A stretch of DNA of 64,000 nt from Mactra quadrangularis (GCA_025267735.1 CM046303.1:28186380-28250379), one strand, 5' to 3'; shown: positions 1 to 27,287, counted from the stretch's first letter. Program-made: numbers and translations. The notes: a model not told the origin generated them from the sequence alone.

Positions 1-305
1 TAGTCAGATTTTTCAACGAAAAAATTCGACTAATGGTTTGGCGAAACATGGGCGGTTGGGTGGGCGTCTGGTGTTGTTAACAATCGCATTAAAGTTTTTA
101 ATTTAGCATGTATTTCTGCCATTTATTTCAGATCTTTATGAACATTCATACAATGGTAACATACCTTGTGATAAACAGAAATAGAAAGTACCCACATCTC
201 TACCTGGCTTTATTATGGATTATTTCTCTTTGTAATTTTTGCGGTAAAGTTTTTAAATCCGACATAAATGTGGTTTCCACGTTACATTTCTTGTATATTT
301 CTTGA
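1..305 (+). repeat. Dispersed repeat carrying the word GTTTGGCGAAAC
   Basis: The segment from the start through GTGGTTTCCACGTTACATTT reappears diverged and inverted at 42389-42890, and again at 5586-5890 because of the duplication. Shared blocks include a TTTTTCAAC start, GTTTGGCGAAAC, GTTGTTAACAAT and ATTTTTGCGGTAAAG. It ends about 15 bases before the splice acceptor of the small gene's last exon, so the intron's 3' end is largely repeat-derived. No coding capacity is recognised. Confidence 0.7.
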
Positions 306-312
306 ATTTCAG

Positions 313-416
313 AGGCTCATGAAAAACGTATGAAGAAATTTAGAGTATATGCAAAACAGATTGAAGAAAATGATTGGATGTATACACCGATGGAAAAGTT
401 GATAGGACTTAAATGA
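313..416 (+). CDS. Extra copy of the terminal exon of the 90-residue protein gene
   Basis: An AG acceptor at 311-312 opens a phase-1 exon that codes for 33 complete residues and a TGA stop, identical to the last exon at 5898-6001. It contains the motifs NDWMYTP and MEKLIGLK. No matching first or second exon precedes it inside the window, so it is either the end of a second complete gene lying to the left or an orphan exon. The first exon of the visible gene starts at 2522, downstream of this copy. Confidence 0.75.
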
Positions 417-1205
417 TGGATTAATGTCTGCTATTGTCTAGACTGCACTTGCTGTAAAGATATTAGCCTCCTATTGCCATCAGCAATTAGATTTTAACTA
501 ATTTTCTATGATGAGATGGAATAAATATTACCCCAAGCATGAAAAATGAAATATGTTTGGACAATGGTCATCTAACAATAGATCATGTTATTTGATTCAT
601 GACCATAAGAATGAAATTGGACCTATATGGACAAGTTTTTCATACTTGATTGATGACTCCTTTCAGCTGAATTAATATTTCATCTTTGAAGGCTTGTATT
701 GCGTTAAAATGAACAGTATAAACTTCAGTATGGAACACATTTTGAACCAGATTTAGTAGTTACATGCCATACTGATTGTTTTTATCAGAATTTAAAATTA
801 AATGTTTGAATAAATGTTAAAATGTGTTGGAAACTAAAAATAATCTTTTTGTGCTTTAACAGAGGTGTGTTTAACAATGCGAGCACTCGAGACAACACTG
901 AGCGTTTTTGTTCTGAATGAAGTGTCTGCGCAAGTGCTCACGATTCAGCTCAAGAGGTGTTTCGCTTAGATATCAAAGATGACGGCTGAAAGAATTTTCA
1001 GTTTTTTTTCTCTCAAAGAATTATCCCTGAAAAGTGTGACGCAAATGTATGTTACTTGTTCCTCATAACATAATCGCGCAATGCAAAGAATTGAAGCTTT
1101 TTGGTACAGAAAATTGTATCAGGCAAAAGATCTACTGTATCAACAGAAATAATTGTTCCCCTGCCCGCTATTTTTAATAATGTGCTGTTTGACACCATCT
1201 TGGAT

Positions 1206-2521
1206 CTTGTGATCTCCATTTATTATAAGATTGCGTGTGCAATAACGATTCCTGTAAGAAATCAACATACATTGCCCTAAGCCGAGGAGTATATTTTCCA
1301 ACGTATGTTGGTTTTTATTGATCTTTGTGCTACTTCAGAATTTAAATGTCGGCAACGTTTCTGATAACGTCGCTTAAACTTTGAAAGGAACGTGATCAAA
1401 GAATCTACCGACATTGCAGTACTAGTAAAAGGTAAACCGCGTCTCATATTGATTGATTGACTCGAGTGTAGTCGATTATTGAGTACAATAACCGTATCGT
1501 ATTTAATTCAATAATTTCCCTATTTATATTTACTCCTATAAACGCCGCAGTTTGGATTTTTTCTTTTAAACTCTCTCTTTTCAAAAAAAAAATGTTACGC
1601 CCCGGGATTTAACAGTATTTGTTTTCGTTGCTATGGTTACCAAAAGGATGTTTTCATCTATACTGTAAAATCGATGCAAAGTGCTTGAAGTCAAGTAAAT
1701 TGACAAAAAATGTGAATATCATTTCCTTGTGAGAATCCAAGTTTGATGTCATGTAAATTGACATAAAATATAAATGAACAACACACATATGACATGAACT
1801 AAAATTCAATATATTTCTTGTCATTATTCAGATGTATTTTCTTTATAATTTCGACAAAAATGACGGTCATTTTGAATTCAACTCGACCAATTCGTCAACA
1901 AAACTAAAAATTTGTAATGCTTCAAAATACATATATCACATTGCCAAATTTTCCAGTTTTCAGAAAAATTATACGTTTAGGGGTTTTCATTTTTTATAAT
2001 AAATAAAAATTAATACTGTAGATCTAAATCAAAATAAATAACATCAAGTTTCGCTGATTTTGGTGCCTTTTTCTGTTTATTTATATTATAAGGATCGGCC
2101 TCATAAAATGATACAAATGCAAATATGAAAAAGTTTGTAACTTTTAGACCCTTAATTCAAGCTATCAAAATAGTTAATACCTTATATCAGGGATTCTATA
2201 CATATATTATTATATAAAATCCCCGTTTACATGTAAGTTTATTCTAATAGCTCTTTATTAAATAAAAACTGTTAAGTGATATCAGTATGAAACAAAAAGG
2301 ATCTGAAACCTCTGAGTAGGACGTTCCTACTGATGGACGTTAAGTTTGTAGCGATATTCATAAGAGGCGTGACTAAAACTTGTCTCAGTGGATACTGGTT
2401 ACGCCCCTCGGCTGACTGAATACAGATATTCTTCTCCCCATCATCCCAAGAACGACAACTCTAAAAAAATATTATTTTATGTCTTGTCTGAAAAAGCTTA
2501 GTTTTTGTAGTTTTTTAGACC
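1206..2521. other. Upstream region of the small gene, no gene seen
   Basis: AT-rich non-coding DNA between the end of the duplicated block and the first coding exon at 2522. No exon could be supported on either strand. It should contain the promoter and 5' UTR of the small gene; no TATA box at a convincing distance was found. An X-box-like site at 1627-1640 is listed separately. Confidence 0.6.
1627..1640. promoter_or_regulatory. Perfect RFX X-box-like palindrome
   Basis: GTTGCTATGGTTAC fits the RFX consensus GTNRCC-N2-RGYAAC when read on the - strand (GTAACC AT AGCAAC). It lies about 880 bp upstream of the small gene's ATG. RFX factors are known to control many ciliary genes in animals. Chance occurrence in a window of this size is possible and the distance is long for a typical X-box, so function is only a suggestion. 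Confidence 0.3.
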
Positions 2522-2612
2522 ATGGCCACTTTGAATGATTTAGCTGACGCGCGGGTGAATATTTTTAAAAACTTTTCTAAAACTAGTGCACCAAAACCTG
2601 TCAATAAAAACG
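2522..2612 (+). CDS. Small gene, coding exon 1
   Basis: It codes for 30 residues from ATG and ends with a single G of a split codon before the donor GTACGT. The ATG at 2522 is the first in a strong Kozak context, with no in-frame upstream extension supported. Rich in Asn, Lys and Ala; no domain recognised. Confidence 0.75.
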
Positions 2613-5600
2613 GTACGTACATATTTACAAACTAGAGTAACTTTCGGATAAAAATGCAATCGGGTAAAGTTTGGTTTGGTGTTGCCTATTTTGTGAACGA
2701 CACAATTAATAATTGTTATCATTGTATATCAATTTAATAATCAAGAATTCGAACCAGAATTCATTAAGATAAACTCGTGTAAAATGAGTATATCACTATC
2801 GGTCATACAATATTCTATCAAGAGCCCAACAAACCAAGTGTTTATGGTTCTACACATCTGGCTCAAAACTATTAAATTTTACTAGCGATGAAAGAGGAGA
2901 GCTAAGATAACGTTAATAATGTTATGCTATCTGCCTCCCACTGTGCCAGGGCAAGACATTATCAAATAAATGTTGTCTGATTGCATTTTTAAATTACATC
3001 TATGACTTTAATTTCTGTAAAACTTTATACCTAGACTAGATTTCTGATATGGTGATTGTAGGTGGCAGCCTATATAGTCACTTCAAGCAGCCTTGTTGTT
3101 GGATTGGCCTTTTAGCTGTGTAGTTGAGTGACAGACTTGCCTACCTCCTGGGCATATGGTTTTTATTTAGTGAATTAACTTAACTGATAACGGTCTAGAA
3201 CCAATTTAGAATCGTTAACTTTGGGAAAGTTTCCTACCACGAAACAAAATACATTGGTCTTAATTCTTATTCCTCTAGACTAGCTATAGACCATTTTACA
3301 AGCTAATGCCCTCTATCAGCAACTGTGACCACGATATTGTTTTATCTGACACTGCAATCAGTATCTAATGCCCAAAGCTCATGCTTCAATATTACGATAA
3401 TATTAATGATTGTTTTGAATTCTCACAGTCACATGATATTTGTGAACGTTTGTGAATGTACATTTTCTCATTATATCACTTTCTTTTTGACTTTCAGAAG
3501 CATTGAATGATTCATTGAGTAAAAAACTTCAACTAGAGCATGAGACAGACGAGGAATACAAAAAATCTGAAAAAGGTATAGTTTTTGTACGAATTTTTTT
3601 TGCTGGATTGTGAAATGTCAAGCCCTGCAACTTGGATTAATCACTTAAGAAACTGCTACATGTTCCTCTACTTTTGAGCTATTACTGTATAAGGATAAAG
3701 CTTCTTGCTCAAGGAAACATTTGAGTAGATTTTGGATGGGGTTTAAACCAACGGGAGCTGGTTCTTCAATAATTATAAGTTTAATGTTGTAACCTCCTCT
3801 ACTGCTGAAAGAGGTAAAAAATAATCTGACATGTATGATGTAAATATAATGTATGGTATTTTTGAAAGGTCATAACCTGTTACAAAAACAAGTTTTCAAC
3901 TATTATAATGCTTTTCAATCAGTTATACTTTCCAAAAATGAGATGTTATGTGCTAGTACTTTTTAGATACTGAAAAGATGTTATCTTGTCACCATTTTAA
4001 ACCCCCTTACCCCCTTCCCAGATATCGTTTTATGGGGAAACAAGCAAAATTAGTCACTTTTAACGCAATTTCCAAAATTCACTAAGTCTAGTTAAAAACA
4101 CTTTACTCAAACTCTGTTGGACTTTTGACATAGGGGTAATAAAACCCAACATTTACCTGTAAAGGATTAATAAAGATTAAAGTTTTAAGGACTGGTGCTA
4201 AAGTTCAGGAATTTGGGACCTGAGAAAGGCTTCATTTCCATCCTATATGAAAGAGATTGATTTCATGAATTCCACCCATGAATTAAGGTATACCTCTGCT
4301 ACACTTAACATCACCAAGTCTGGGTGTTATGTATCTGGTAGAATTTTGAAGTTGAAGTCTTATAGGTTTTTTTTTTGCATTTACTAATTTACTAAGCTTG
4401 TTGCCAAAAAACAACTCGGCAATGCAGTAAAAAGTTAACTGTGACTAGTTAAGTATTTCCAGTGAAAGAAAAATATCTTTGTGTTTTTAGCTCGACTTTA
4501 CGAAGTAATGTAGAGCTCTCCTACTCGCCCCAGCGTCGGCGTCCGCGTCCACACTTCCGATTAAAGTTTTTGTGCAGTAAAATACTTTCTTCTATATCTT
4601 TGTTATTTCTTAAGATATTAACTTCAAACTTTAAATATATGTTCCTTACTATCAACCACATCTCATGTGACAAGGTCCATAACTCCAAACACATTTTTTC
4701 AAGAATTATCTCCCCTTGAACTGATTGAAGTTTTTGTGCACAGATTAAAGTTTTTGTGCAGTAGTATACTTTCTTCTGTATCTTTGTTATTTCTTAAGAT
4801 ATTAACTTCAAACTTTAAATATATGTTCCTTTCTATCAACCACATCTCATGTGACATGGTCCATAACTCCGAATGCATTTTTTTCAGAATTATCTCCCCT
4901 TGAACTTAGAGTTTTCTTTAAAAAATGTTTGTTTTTACTGCAACTGTTTTATTTCTTTAGGTATTGATTTCAAACTTTAAATATATGTTCCTTATTATCA
5001 ACCACATCTCATGTGACAAGGTTCATAACTCCTTATACATTATTTTCAAAGTTATCCCCCTTGAACTTATAGTTTTCTTTAATAAATATTTGTTTTTACT
5101 GCAACTGTTTTATTTCTTTAGGTATTGACTTTAAATATATGTTCCTTATTATCAACCACATCTCATGTGACAAGGTTCATAACTCCAAATATATTTTTTT
5201 TCAGAATTATCTCCCCTTGAAATTAGAGTTTTCTTTAAAAAATGTTTGTTTTTACTGCAACTGTTTTATTTCTTCAGGTATTGACTTCAAACTTTAGATA
5301 TATGTTCCTTATTATCAACCACATCTCATGTGACAAGATTCATAACTCCTTATACATTTTTTCAGAGTTATCCCCCTTGAACTTATAGTTTTCTATTTAT
5401 TTCTTTTTTTTTCTTTGAATTTGTTAAGGTTATATTTTCAAATTTTAAAATATGTATGTTCCTTATCATCAACCACATCTCCTGTGACAAACACTTACTA
5501 AGTCGAGCATGCTGTCTCCTCTGACAGCTCTTGTTGTTTATCTATTTGCATTGATATACTGGAATTGAATACTCATTTTAATTTTTAGTCAGATTTTTCA

Positions 5601-6001
5601 ACGAAAAAATTCGACTAATGGTTTGGCGAAACATGGGCGGTTGGGTGGGCGTCTGGTGTTGTTAACAATCGCATTAAAGTTTTTAATTTAGCATGTATTT
5701 CTGCCATTTATTTCAGATCTTTATGAACATTCATACAATGGTAACATACCTTGTGATAAACAGAAATAGAAAGTACCCACATCTCTACCTGGCTTTATTA
5801 TGGATTATTTCTCTTTGTAATTTTTGCGGTAAAGTTTTTAAATCCGACATAAATGTGGTTTCCACGTTACATTTCTTGTATATTTCTTGAATTTCAGAGG
5901 CTCATGAAAAACGTATGAAGAAATTTAGAGTATATGCAAAACAGATTGAAGAAAATGATTGGATGTATACACCGATGGAAAAGTTGATAGGACTTAAATG
6001 A
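2522..6001 (+). CDS. Three-exon gene for an unrecognised 90-residue charged protein
   Basis: Joined exons 2522-2612, 3498-3575 and 5898-6001 give one uninterrupted frame of 90 codons plus TGA. The start ATG sits in a good Kozak context (GACCATGG). Both introns are GT-AG and both interrupt at phase 1. The protein begins MATLNDLADARVNIFKNF, has an acidic and lysine-rich centre (ETDEEYKKSEKEAHEKRMKK) likely to be helical, and ends with NDWMYTPMEKLIGLK. No signal peptide or membrane segment is visible. I do not recognise the family and assign no function. Consistent splice phase, preserved frame and preserved terminal exon in both copies argue for a real gene. Intron 2 (2.3 kb) contains a tandem-repeat element and the dispersed GTTTGGCGAAAC repeat. 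Confidence 0.75.
3498..3575 (+). CDS. Small gene, coding exon 2
   Basis: A 78-base symmetrical exon (phase 1 to phase 1) preceded by a pyrimidine-rich acceptor (TTTTTGACTTTCAG) and followed by GTATAG. It codes for about 26 mostly charged residues ending YKKSEK. Because it is symmetrical it could be skipped without breaking the frame. Confidence 0.75.
4486..5535 (+). repeat. Element with about six 155-185 bp tandem units, in intron 2
   Basis: It starts with AGCTCGACTTTACGAAG, followed by CAGCGTCGGCGTCCGCGTCC, and ends with AAGTCGAGCATGCTG...CAGCTCTTGTT, so the outer ends carry the inverted word GCTCGACTT. Between them the block CCACATCTCATGTGAC recurs at about 4657, 4843, 5002, 5156, 5319 and 5473. 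A shorter relative is at 27688-28087. Two open frames here (85 and 78 codons) are products of the repeat. Confidence 0.85.
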
Positions 6002-6789
6002 TGGATTAATGTCTGCTATTGTCTAGACTGCACTTGCTGTAAAGATATTAGCCTCCTATTGCCATCAGCAATTAGATTTTAACTAATTTTCTATGATGAG
6101 ATGGAATAAATATTACCCCAAGCATGAAAAATGAAATATGTTTGGACAATGGTCATCTAACAATAGATCATGTTATTTGATTCATGACCATAAGAATGAA
6201 ATTGGACCTATATGGACAAGTTTTTCATACTTGATTGATGACTCCTTTCAGCTGAATTAATATTTCATCTTTGAAGGCTTGTATTGCGTTAAAATGAACA
6301 GTATAAACTTCAGTATGGAACACATTTTGAACCAGATTTAGTAGTTACATGCCATACTGATTGTTTTTATCAGAATTTAAAATTAAATGTTTGAATAAAT
6401 GTTAAAATGTGTTGGAAACTAAAAATAATCTTTTTGTGCTTTAACAGAGGTGTGTTTAACAATGCGAGCACTCGAGACAACACTGAGCGTTTTTGTTCTG
6501 AATGAAGTGTCTGCGCAAGTGCTCACGATTCAGCTCAAGAGGTGTTTCGCTTAGATATCAAAGATGACGGCTGAAAGAATTTCAGTTTTTTTTCTCTCAA
6601 AGAATTATCCCTGAAAAGTGTGACGCAAATGTATGTTACTTGTTCCTCATAACATAATCGCGCAATGCAAAGAATTGAAGCTTTTTGGTACAGAAAATTG
6701 TATCAGGCAAAAGATCTACTGTATCAACAGAAATAATTGTTCCCCTGCCCGCTATTTTTAATAATGTGCTGTTTGACACCATCTTGGAT
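5586..6789 (+). repeat. Right copy of the 1.2-kb exon-bearing duplication
   Basis: Partner of 1-1205. It includes the last 312 bases of intron 2, terminal exon 3 and about 790 bp of 3' flank. The right breakpoint (6789) lies only 6 bases from the donor side of a candidate - strand exon at 6795-6908. Confidence 0.93.
5898..6001 (+). CDS. Small gene, terminal coding exon 3
   Basis: It opens after TTGAATTTCAG, completes the split Glu codon and codes for 33 further residues and TGA. The aromatic motif NDWMYTPMEKLIG near the C-terminus is the most distinctive part of the protein. An identical copy lies at 313-416. The 3' UTR probably extends several hundred bases; AATAAA words occur near 6105 and 6394 but the cleavage site cannot be chosen from sequence alone. 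Confidence 0.78.
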
Positions 6790-6794
6790 TTTAC

Positions 6795-6908
6795 AGCGAG
6801 GGCTTGCATTCGTTCCATTTGCAAAGCAGGCAACACATCTCTGGTTAAACATTTCGTCAAATGAGAGAATAATTCTCTTCGCAAGTCAATTTCAAAATAT
6901 GCATTTTT
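6795..6908 (-). CDS. Candidate symmetrical exon of an unidentified - strand gene
   Basis: Read on the - strand, an acceptor TTAG precedes 114 open bases (38 codons, phase 0 at both ends) followed by a GTAAAA donor. The peptide contains FEIDLRRELFSHLTKCL and RDVLPALQMERMQAL, an amphipathic-helix-like composition unlike the AT-rich translation noise around it. No neighbouring exon could be linked and I do not recognise the protein. It could equally be a chance open stretch or a transposon fragment. Confidence 0.33.
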
Positions 6909-7483
6909 CTAACACACTCGGTCAATTTTACACAAGTCTTTCAAACATTTGAGTGAGAAATCAAAAAAAAATATACACACAAATGTGTAATGCTGATCAA
7001 ATTAAGATGATGCATGTGCATTTATTCATGCTTTGTATGTTTAAGCAAAAAACAATACATATTCCATTGCTTAAATACCATATTGTTTTATCCCTAGAAA
7101 ATAATAGAAAGTCTCATTGGATTAGCTCAAAATTACTAAAATACAAGAAAACATTAATATCTTACATTTTCTTTTTTATTTGTCCATGCTAACAATAACA
7201 GTGCTATAAGATATACAGTGTACTACTAAAAATTAGACAAGAGTCACTTTTAAAGCATAATTTATTGGATAATATGACTAGACTGTGTCAGGCGTGAATC
7301 AATGCAAATGGTCACCACACGCAATACTGATAAAATCTTTTACCCTTTTGGCACTCTTTAAAATTTATTTCTCCTTAATCACCAATGCCCTAAAACCTAG
7401 AAAACCATCCTTATCTAGATTCTGCTGTTGTCACCCTTCAGTGATTAATTAGATCATAAGAACAAACAAATCAATATACATTG
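6909..7483. other. Intergenic stretch, nothing recognised
   Basis: AT-rich sequence. The open frame at 6953-7192 has low-complexity composition and no support as a gene. Confidence 0.5.
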
Positions 7484-7790
7484 TAGTTCGTACAAAAAAT
7501 TAAACATTTATTAATTAAAAACAATACAATGAACTATTCAACAACAGAGGATGCTCAGGTTAACAAAAATATATAATGTTTTGTTCATGAGTGTCTTGTT
7601 GGTGTAATAGTAAAGCGTTTTACCATTACATTCATGATTGATCAAGGGGTGGTGGTTTATCTGTCACACTAGTTCTGTTTAAAATGAACTACATGTAAAC
7701 AACTTTTATTTTAAACACTGCCTACCTCTGGAATAGATTGGTTCATTTTTAATGTGTACACAAACATGTTTTGTTATTTTGTACGAACTA
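7484..7790 (+). mobile_element. MITE, family with TAGTKCGTACAAAA ends, copy 1
   Basis: About 307 bp with inverted ends TAGTTCGTACAAAA and TTTTGTACGAACTA, ending in TA dinucleotides as expected for a TA-targeting (Tc1/mariner-type) nonautonomous element. The inner block GTTGGTGTAATRGTAAAG...GGTGGTGGTTTATC is shared with copies at 29888-30194 and 41546-41853. Confidence 0.8.
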
Positions 7791-10609
7791 TACACTCAAG
7801 TATCATTATATCACTTAGAATTAAATAATTGTTGTATACTGATGAAAATACACAATTCAATAAGTGATTCCTATCAAACTTCTAGCAGTACACATGTATA
7901 TATGAATAAAATCTTTTCTTAGTGAAGTTATAATCATAATATACTGGTATACCTACATAATTCAAGATCTCATAAAAAACAAGTACCTTCCCTTACTGGA
8001 CTGGAGGCCAGTCTGGTAAGGTAAGATATCCATACAAAAGACACAAGTACCAAAATTATATGGAAAACATAAAATTGGTAGAAAATTCATACAATTTGAA
8101 ATTAAACATTTACACAGCACAAGTACAGACACAGCACAAGTACAGACTAGCTCTTCCTATATTTATTTCAATGTTAAAACAAATACTATACATGTATAAT
8201 AATACCAACTAATGACTCGCACCTATCATCTATGAAAGGATTTTTTTTTAATTTGAAAACAGCCTTCAAGTATACATGTACAGGTACTTTATTGAAAATT
8301 TGAGATTCACATTTGTCAAACTTTGGTTAAAAGATTCATGTATACTGATAATCAATGTATACCTAATAAGAAATTACTTTCAAACATTATACATGTACCT
8401 AATGATAACTGACTTTACTCCCAATTTTTTAAGCATGATTTTATCAAGCTTATGAGAAAATTGTATAATGATAATAATAAAGACATAGTAAAAAGAAATT
8501 GCATGTTTTAGTTTCTTCTTAGGAAATGAAATCTGAGCAAAATATTTGACTAAAAATTTTCAAGAAAAAAATTAGCAAGGACATGTAAACAACCTGTGAA
8601 TTTGTAAACTTAAACTTTCAAAAATTTTAATTGCAAAACTGAAAACAGGCACCCTAATTTCTAAACACACAGTAATTTAACAAAAACTAAGATAATCTAG
8701 GTACATATTAATTGAGTATATTTGATATATTCTGTCTGTGAATATTATTTGTACTAACATCTATTATTTGTGTTCTAAAAAACAAATATTCAAGCTAGGT
8801 TCAATAGCAAGCAGTCAAACTACATTTTATGTAGCATTAAGCTGGATACACTGTAATTAAAGTTAAATATTAGGCATGGGATCCATAGGTTACTTTACAC
8901 ATGTATTTTTTTCATATTTTCCCTTGAAAAATTATTGCAGACACATTTTGTGTAGTATTTTTATTTTATATTTATAATACATAAAATATATATCAGTGGT
9001 GAAACTAATGTCAATAATAATAATAATACTTTATTTAACAGGCTACACATATGGATAAATCTAATCTTCCATGTGGACCTCTGAACTGTAACTACATTTA
9101 TTTTAACTACATTTATTTTTTATAAGCATACTTGAACTTCAAAACAAAAATTACATGCGTAAAGAAACTTTTGGATCCAAGTGTATATTACTATCAAATT
9201 AATTTGTTATCAAAATAATAAAACCAATACATCAACATACATTGTACAAACAGTTATACATAAATGAACATTTTCATGGCTGTCCTGATAATAAGGTATT
9301 TTGGTATATGATAGTCTCTTTCTACATATAAGGTAATAAAATGAATTTTTCACATTGTAAATTAAGAATAAATACACAACTTTGAACAAATTTAAGAGAC
9401 TCTGGTAATGTGTGATTGTTTTTGTCATTAATGAAAGTCTTGACAATACATCTATCAATGAGATTCAACATTTGTGTAACAATTGACCAGAAATGTACAT
9501 GTACATGTTTACTCTTTGCTAAAACTTCCTAGGTTTTACAAAAACACAAGAAGTTATCACAGACAATACAAAAACTAATATAGCACTATCCATTGAAGTA
9601 TAAATCATGATTCAATAACATGATCATAAACCCAGACTTAAGTTTTCTATATAGATAATTTTCAATTTGGAGCATTTCAGTATTCGGAACAACCACAGCG
9701 ATTATCTACGGAAATAAACCTCAGAAATCAGATGTAGTAGGAATACAACCAGGTTATAAGGTCCAGCGACTGTCATTTTCATGTCAACATTTAATATTGA
9801 CATTGTTACACACTTTATCACATCATTTCATACCAGGGTATGTACAATGTCTTGCACGTTGTACTTCTGAGTAGTTCAGGCTATATTACCACAGAATCCA
9901 AATTCCTAGATCTACCTTTACACCTTATAATATCCGAGATTTATCTGCATAGAAGATCGCCGAGGAAGTTCTGAATGGCATTTTAGAGGAAATGTCTTAA
10001 TAGAAATACATAATTTTATTATGTAGTATAAAAAAGTGGGCACGGTATACAAATATTTACATAAACTATATCGAGAATACACGTTTATGTGATACACAAC
10101 ATTTACATTACAATTATAGGAGACAATAAAGAACAATAGGATTAGATTTGTGTCATTTTTGTATTAGCAAAAATGTGAAAAACACCAATGTAATAGACCT
10201 AATCCGGAATTCAAATTTATGTTTTTTTTTCCGTCCCTGCGCTGGCAGTACAAACAAAGTTAGTTAGTGAACATTATTGCTAAATAGCACAAACTATGGA
10301 TTAAATCCTATAGTTCTTCGTTCACTTGTTTTAATTGAAACAGTGAAAGTTTGTTTGTACCAGAGGGAAAATCCAAGTATTTTAATTCCGCATAAAGTCT
10401 ATTACATAGGAATTTCCATAAACATGATTTTCAAGTTTAGATAGTCAGAGCATCCAGCATGCAAATACTGAGCTAGAGTACATATTTTTATGGACTTGAC
10501 TTGCAGAGAGGGGATTTAATCTGTTACATAATCTCAGTCTGATGATAAGAAATGAAGGGGGGGGGGTTACAACAAAACAGACATTTGATATAACATTCAC
10601 ATCCTTCAT
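7791..10609. other. 3' flank of the aminotransferase gene, no other gene seen
   Basis: It contains the 3' UTR of the aminotransferase gene (reading leftward from 10609) and AT-rich intergenic DNA. On the - strand an AATAAA occurs around 10015-10020 and others lie further left near 9100; which one is used cannot be decided. A near-perfect 13-bp-arm hairpin (CTTACTGGACTGG) sits near 7991. An (AAT)n run followed by ACTTTATTTAA near 9015 resembles a LINE/SINE 3' end. Confidence 0.5.
9690..9775 (-). mobile_element. SINE 3' fragment
   Basis: Read on the - strand, AACCTGGTTGTATTCCTACT and the following GAGGT..CCGTAGATAA match the 3' half of the tRNA-derived SINE at 12432-12580, without the tRNA-like head. 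Confidence 0.6.
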
Positions 10610-26603
<15,994 letters not shown>

Positions 26604-26660
26604 CTTCGTTTAGTGTGGTTTTAACTGGTTGTAAGACCGGCAAGCTATCTGCAAACATAT

Positions 26661-26672
26661 AGGTCAAGGTCA
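26661..26672. promoter_or_regulatory. Nuclear-receptor element upstream of the aminotransferase start
   Basis: AGGTCAAGGTCA is a direct repeat of AGGTCA with zero spacing and contains TCAAGGTCA, the extended half-site known for ERR-type and related monomeric nuclear receptors. It lies 58-69 bp upstream of the ATG of a mitochondrial amino-acid enzyme, a gene class that ERR factors regulate in animals. Binding here is inference; the transcription start is unknown, so it could lie in the 5' UTR. Confidence 0.5.
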
Positions 26673-26679
26673 TAACAAT

Positions 26680-27287
26680 GTTTGTAAATACGAAGGGGCT
26701 GTCTAAATCGCAAGATTTGAGCGAGTACCACGCCCCCAATACTTGAGGGAGATACGCCTCCTACATAAGGAGTTTACAAAAACTGACATATTGACACTAA
26801 ATTCTAAGTGAAATTTTGCCTATAATTCATGATTTATGTTATAATTTATTTAAAGATCGTGATTGATAGTTGTATATAAAATGCAAACCAAATCTGTTTA
26901 CAAAATATCTAAAACTTCATTTCGCCCGGTATGACTAAAACACGCAATCGGGAATATGGGGCGAAATAGACGAAATGGTGGGGCGAAATGGAGTTTTTTT
27001 CTCCAATGATAATATTGATTTTGTTCATGTTTCACTTAGATGGATTTATTGCCGAATTACTACAAATTATCAAACCAAATTCCATTTCGTACACGAAATG
27101 GAGTCTCTTAATTGTTTGTAAAATAACTATTAATCTCCAACGACAATATTGATTTTATTTACAGAGAATGAACATTAATATAGTAAACTACACAAATATC
27201 GATTAAGATTAAAAAAATGTTTAACTTACATGGATTTATTGCCGAATTCCTACAAATTATGCGTGACGTAAGACGATGGTAACGAGT
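26680..27287. other. Upstream flank of the aminotransferase gene with a local duplication
   Basis: No gene seen. Two related blocks of about 65 bp, near 27000-27065 and 27133-27262, share CTCCAAYGAYAATATTGATTTT and TGGATTTATTGCCGAATT, indicating an old duplication. The word GGCGAAATRG recurs around 26959-26995. Confidence 0.55.

Larger units (their letters stand above)
1..1205 (+). repeat. Left copy of a 1.2-kb exon-bearing duplication
   Basis: Positions 1-1205 match 5586-6789 base for base wherever I compared them, apart from one visible 1-base deletion in a T run near 990 (right copy near 6576). The copy holds intron sequence, a full terminal exon (313-416) and its 3' flank. Identity stops sharply after TTGGAT (1200-1205 and 6784-6789). 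The left end coincides with the window start, so the duplication may extend further. The near identity implies a recent event, gene conversion, or an assembly artefact from two haplotypes. Confidence 0.93.

Noticed and set aside
108..305. 65-codon frame, repeated identically at 5693-5890
   Set aside because: It lies in an intron within a dispersed repeat; the identity comes from the 1.2-kb duplication.
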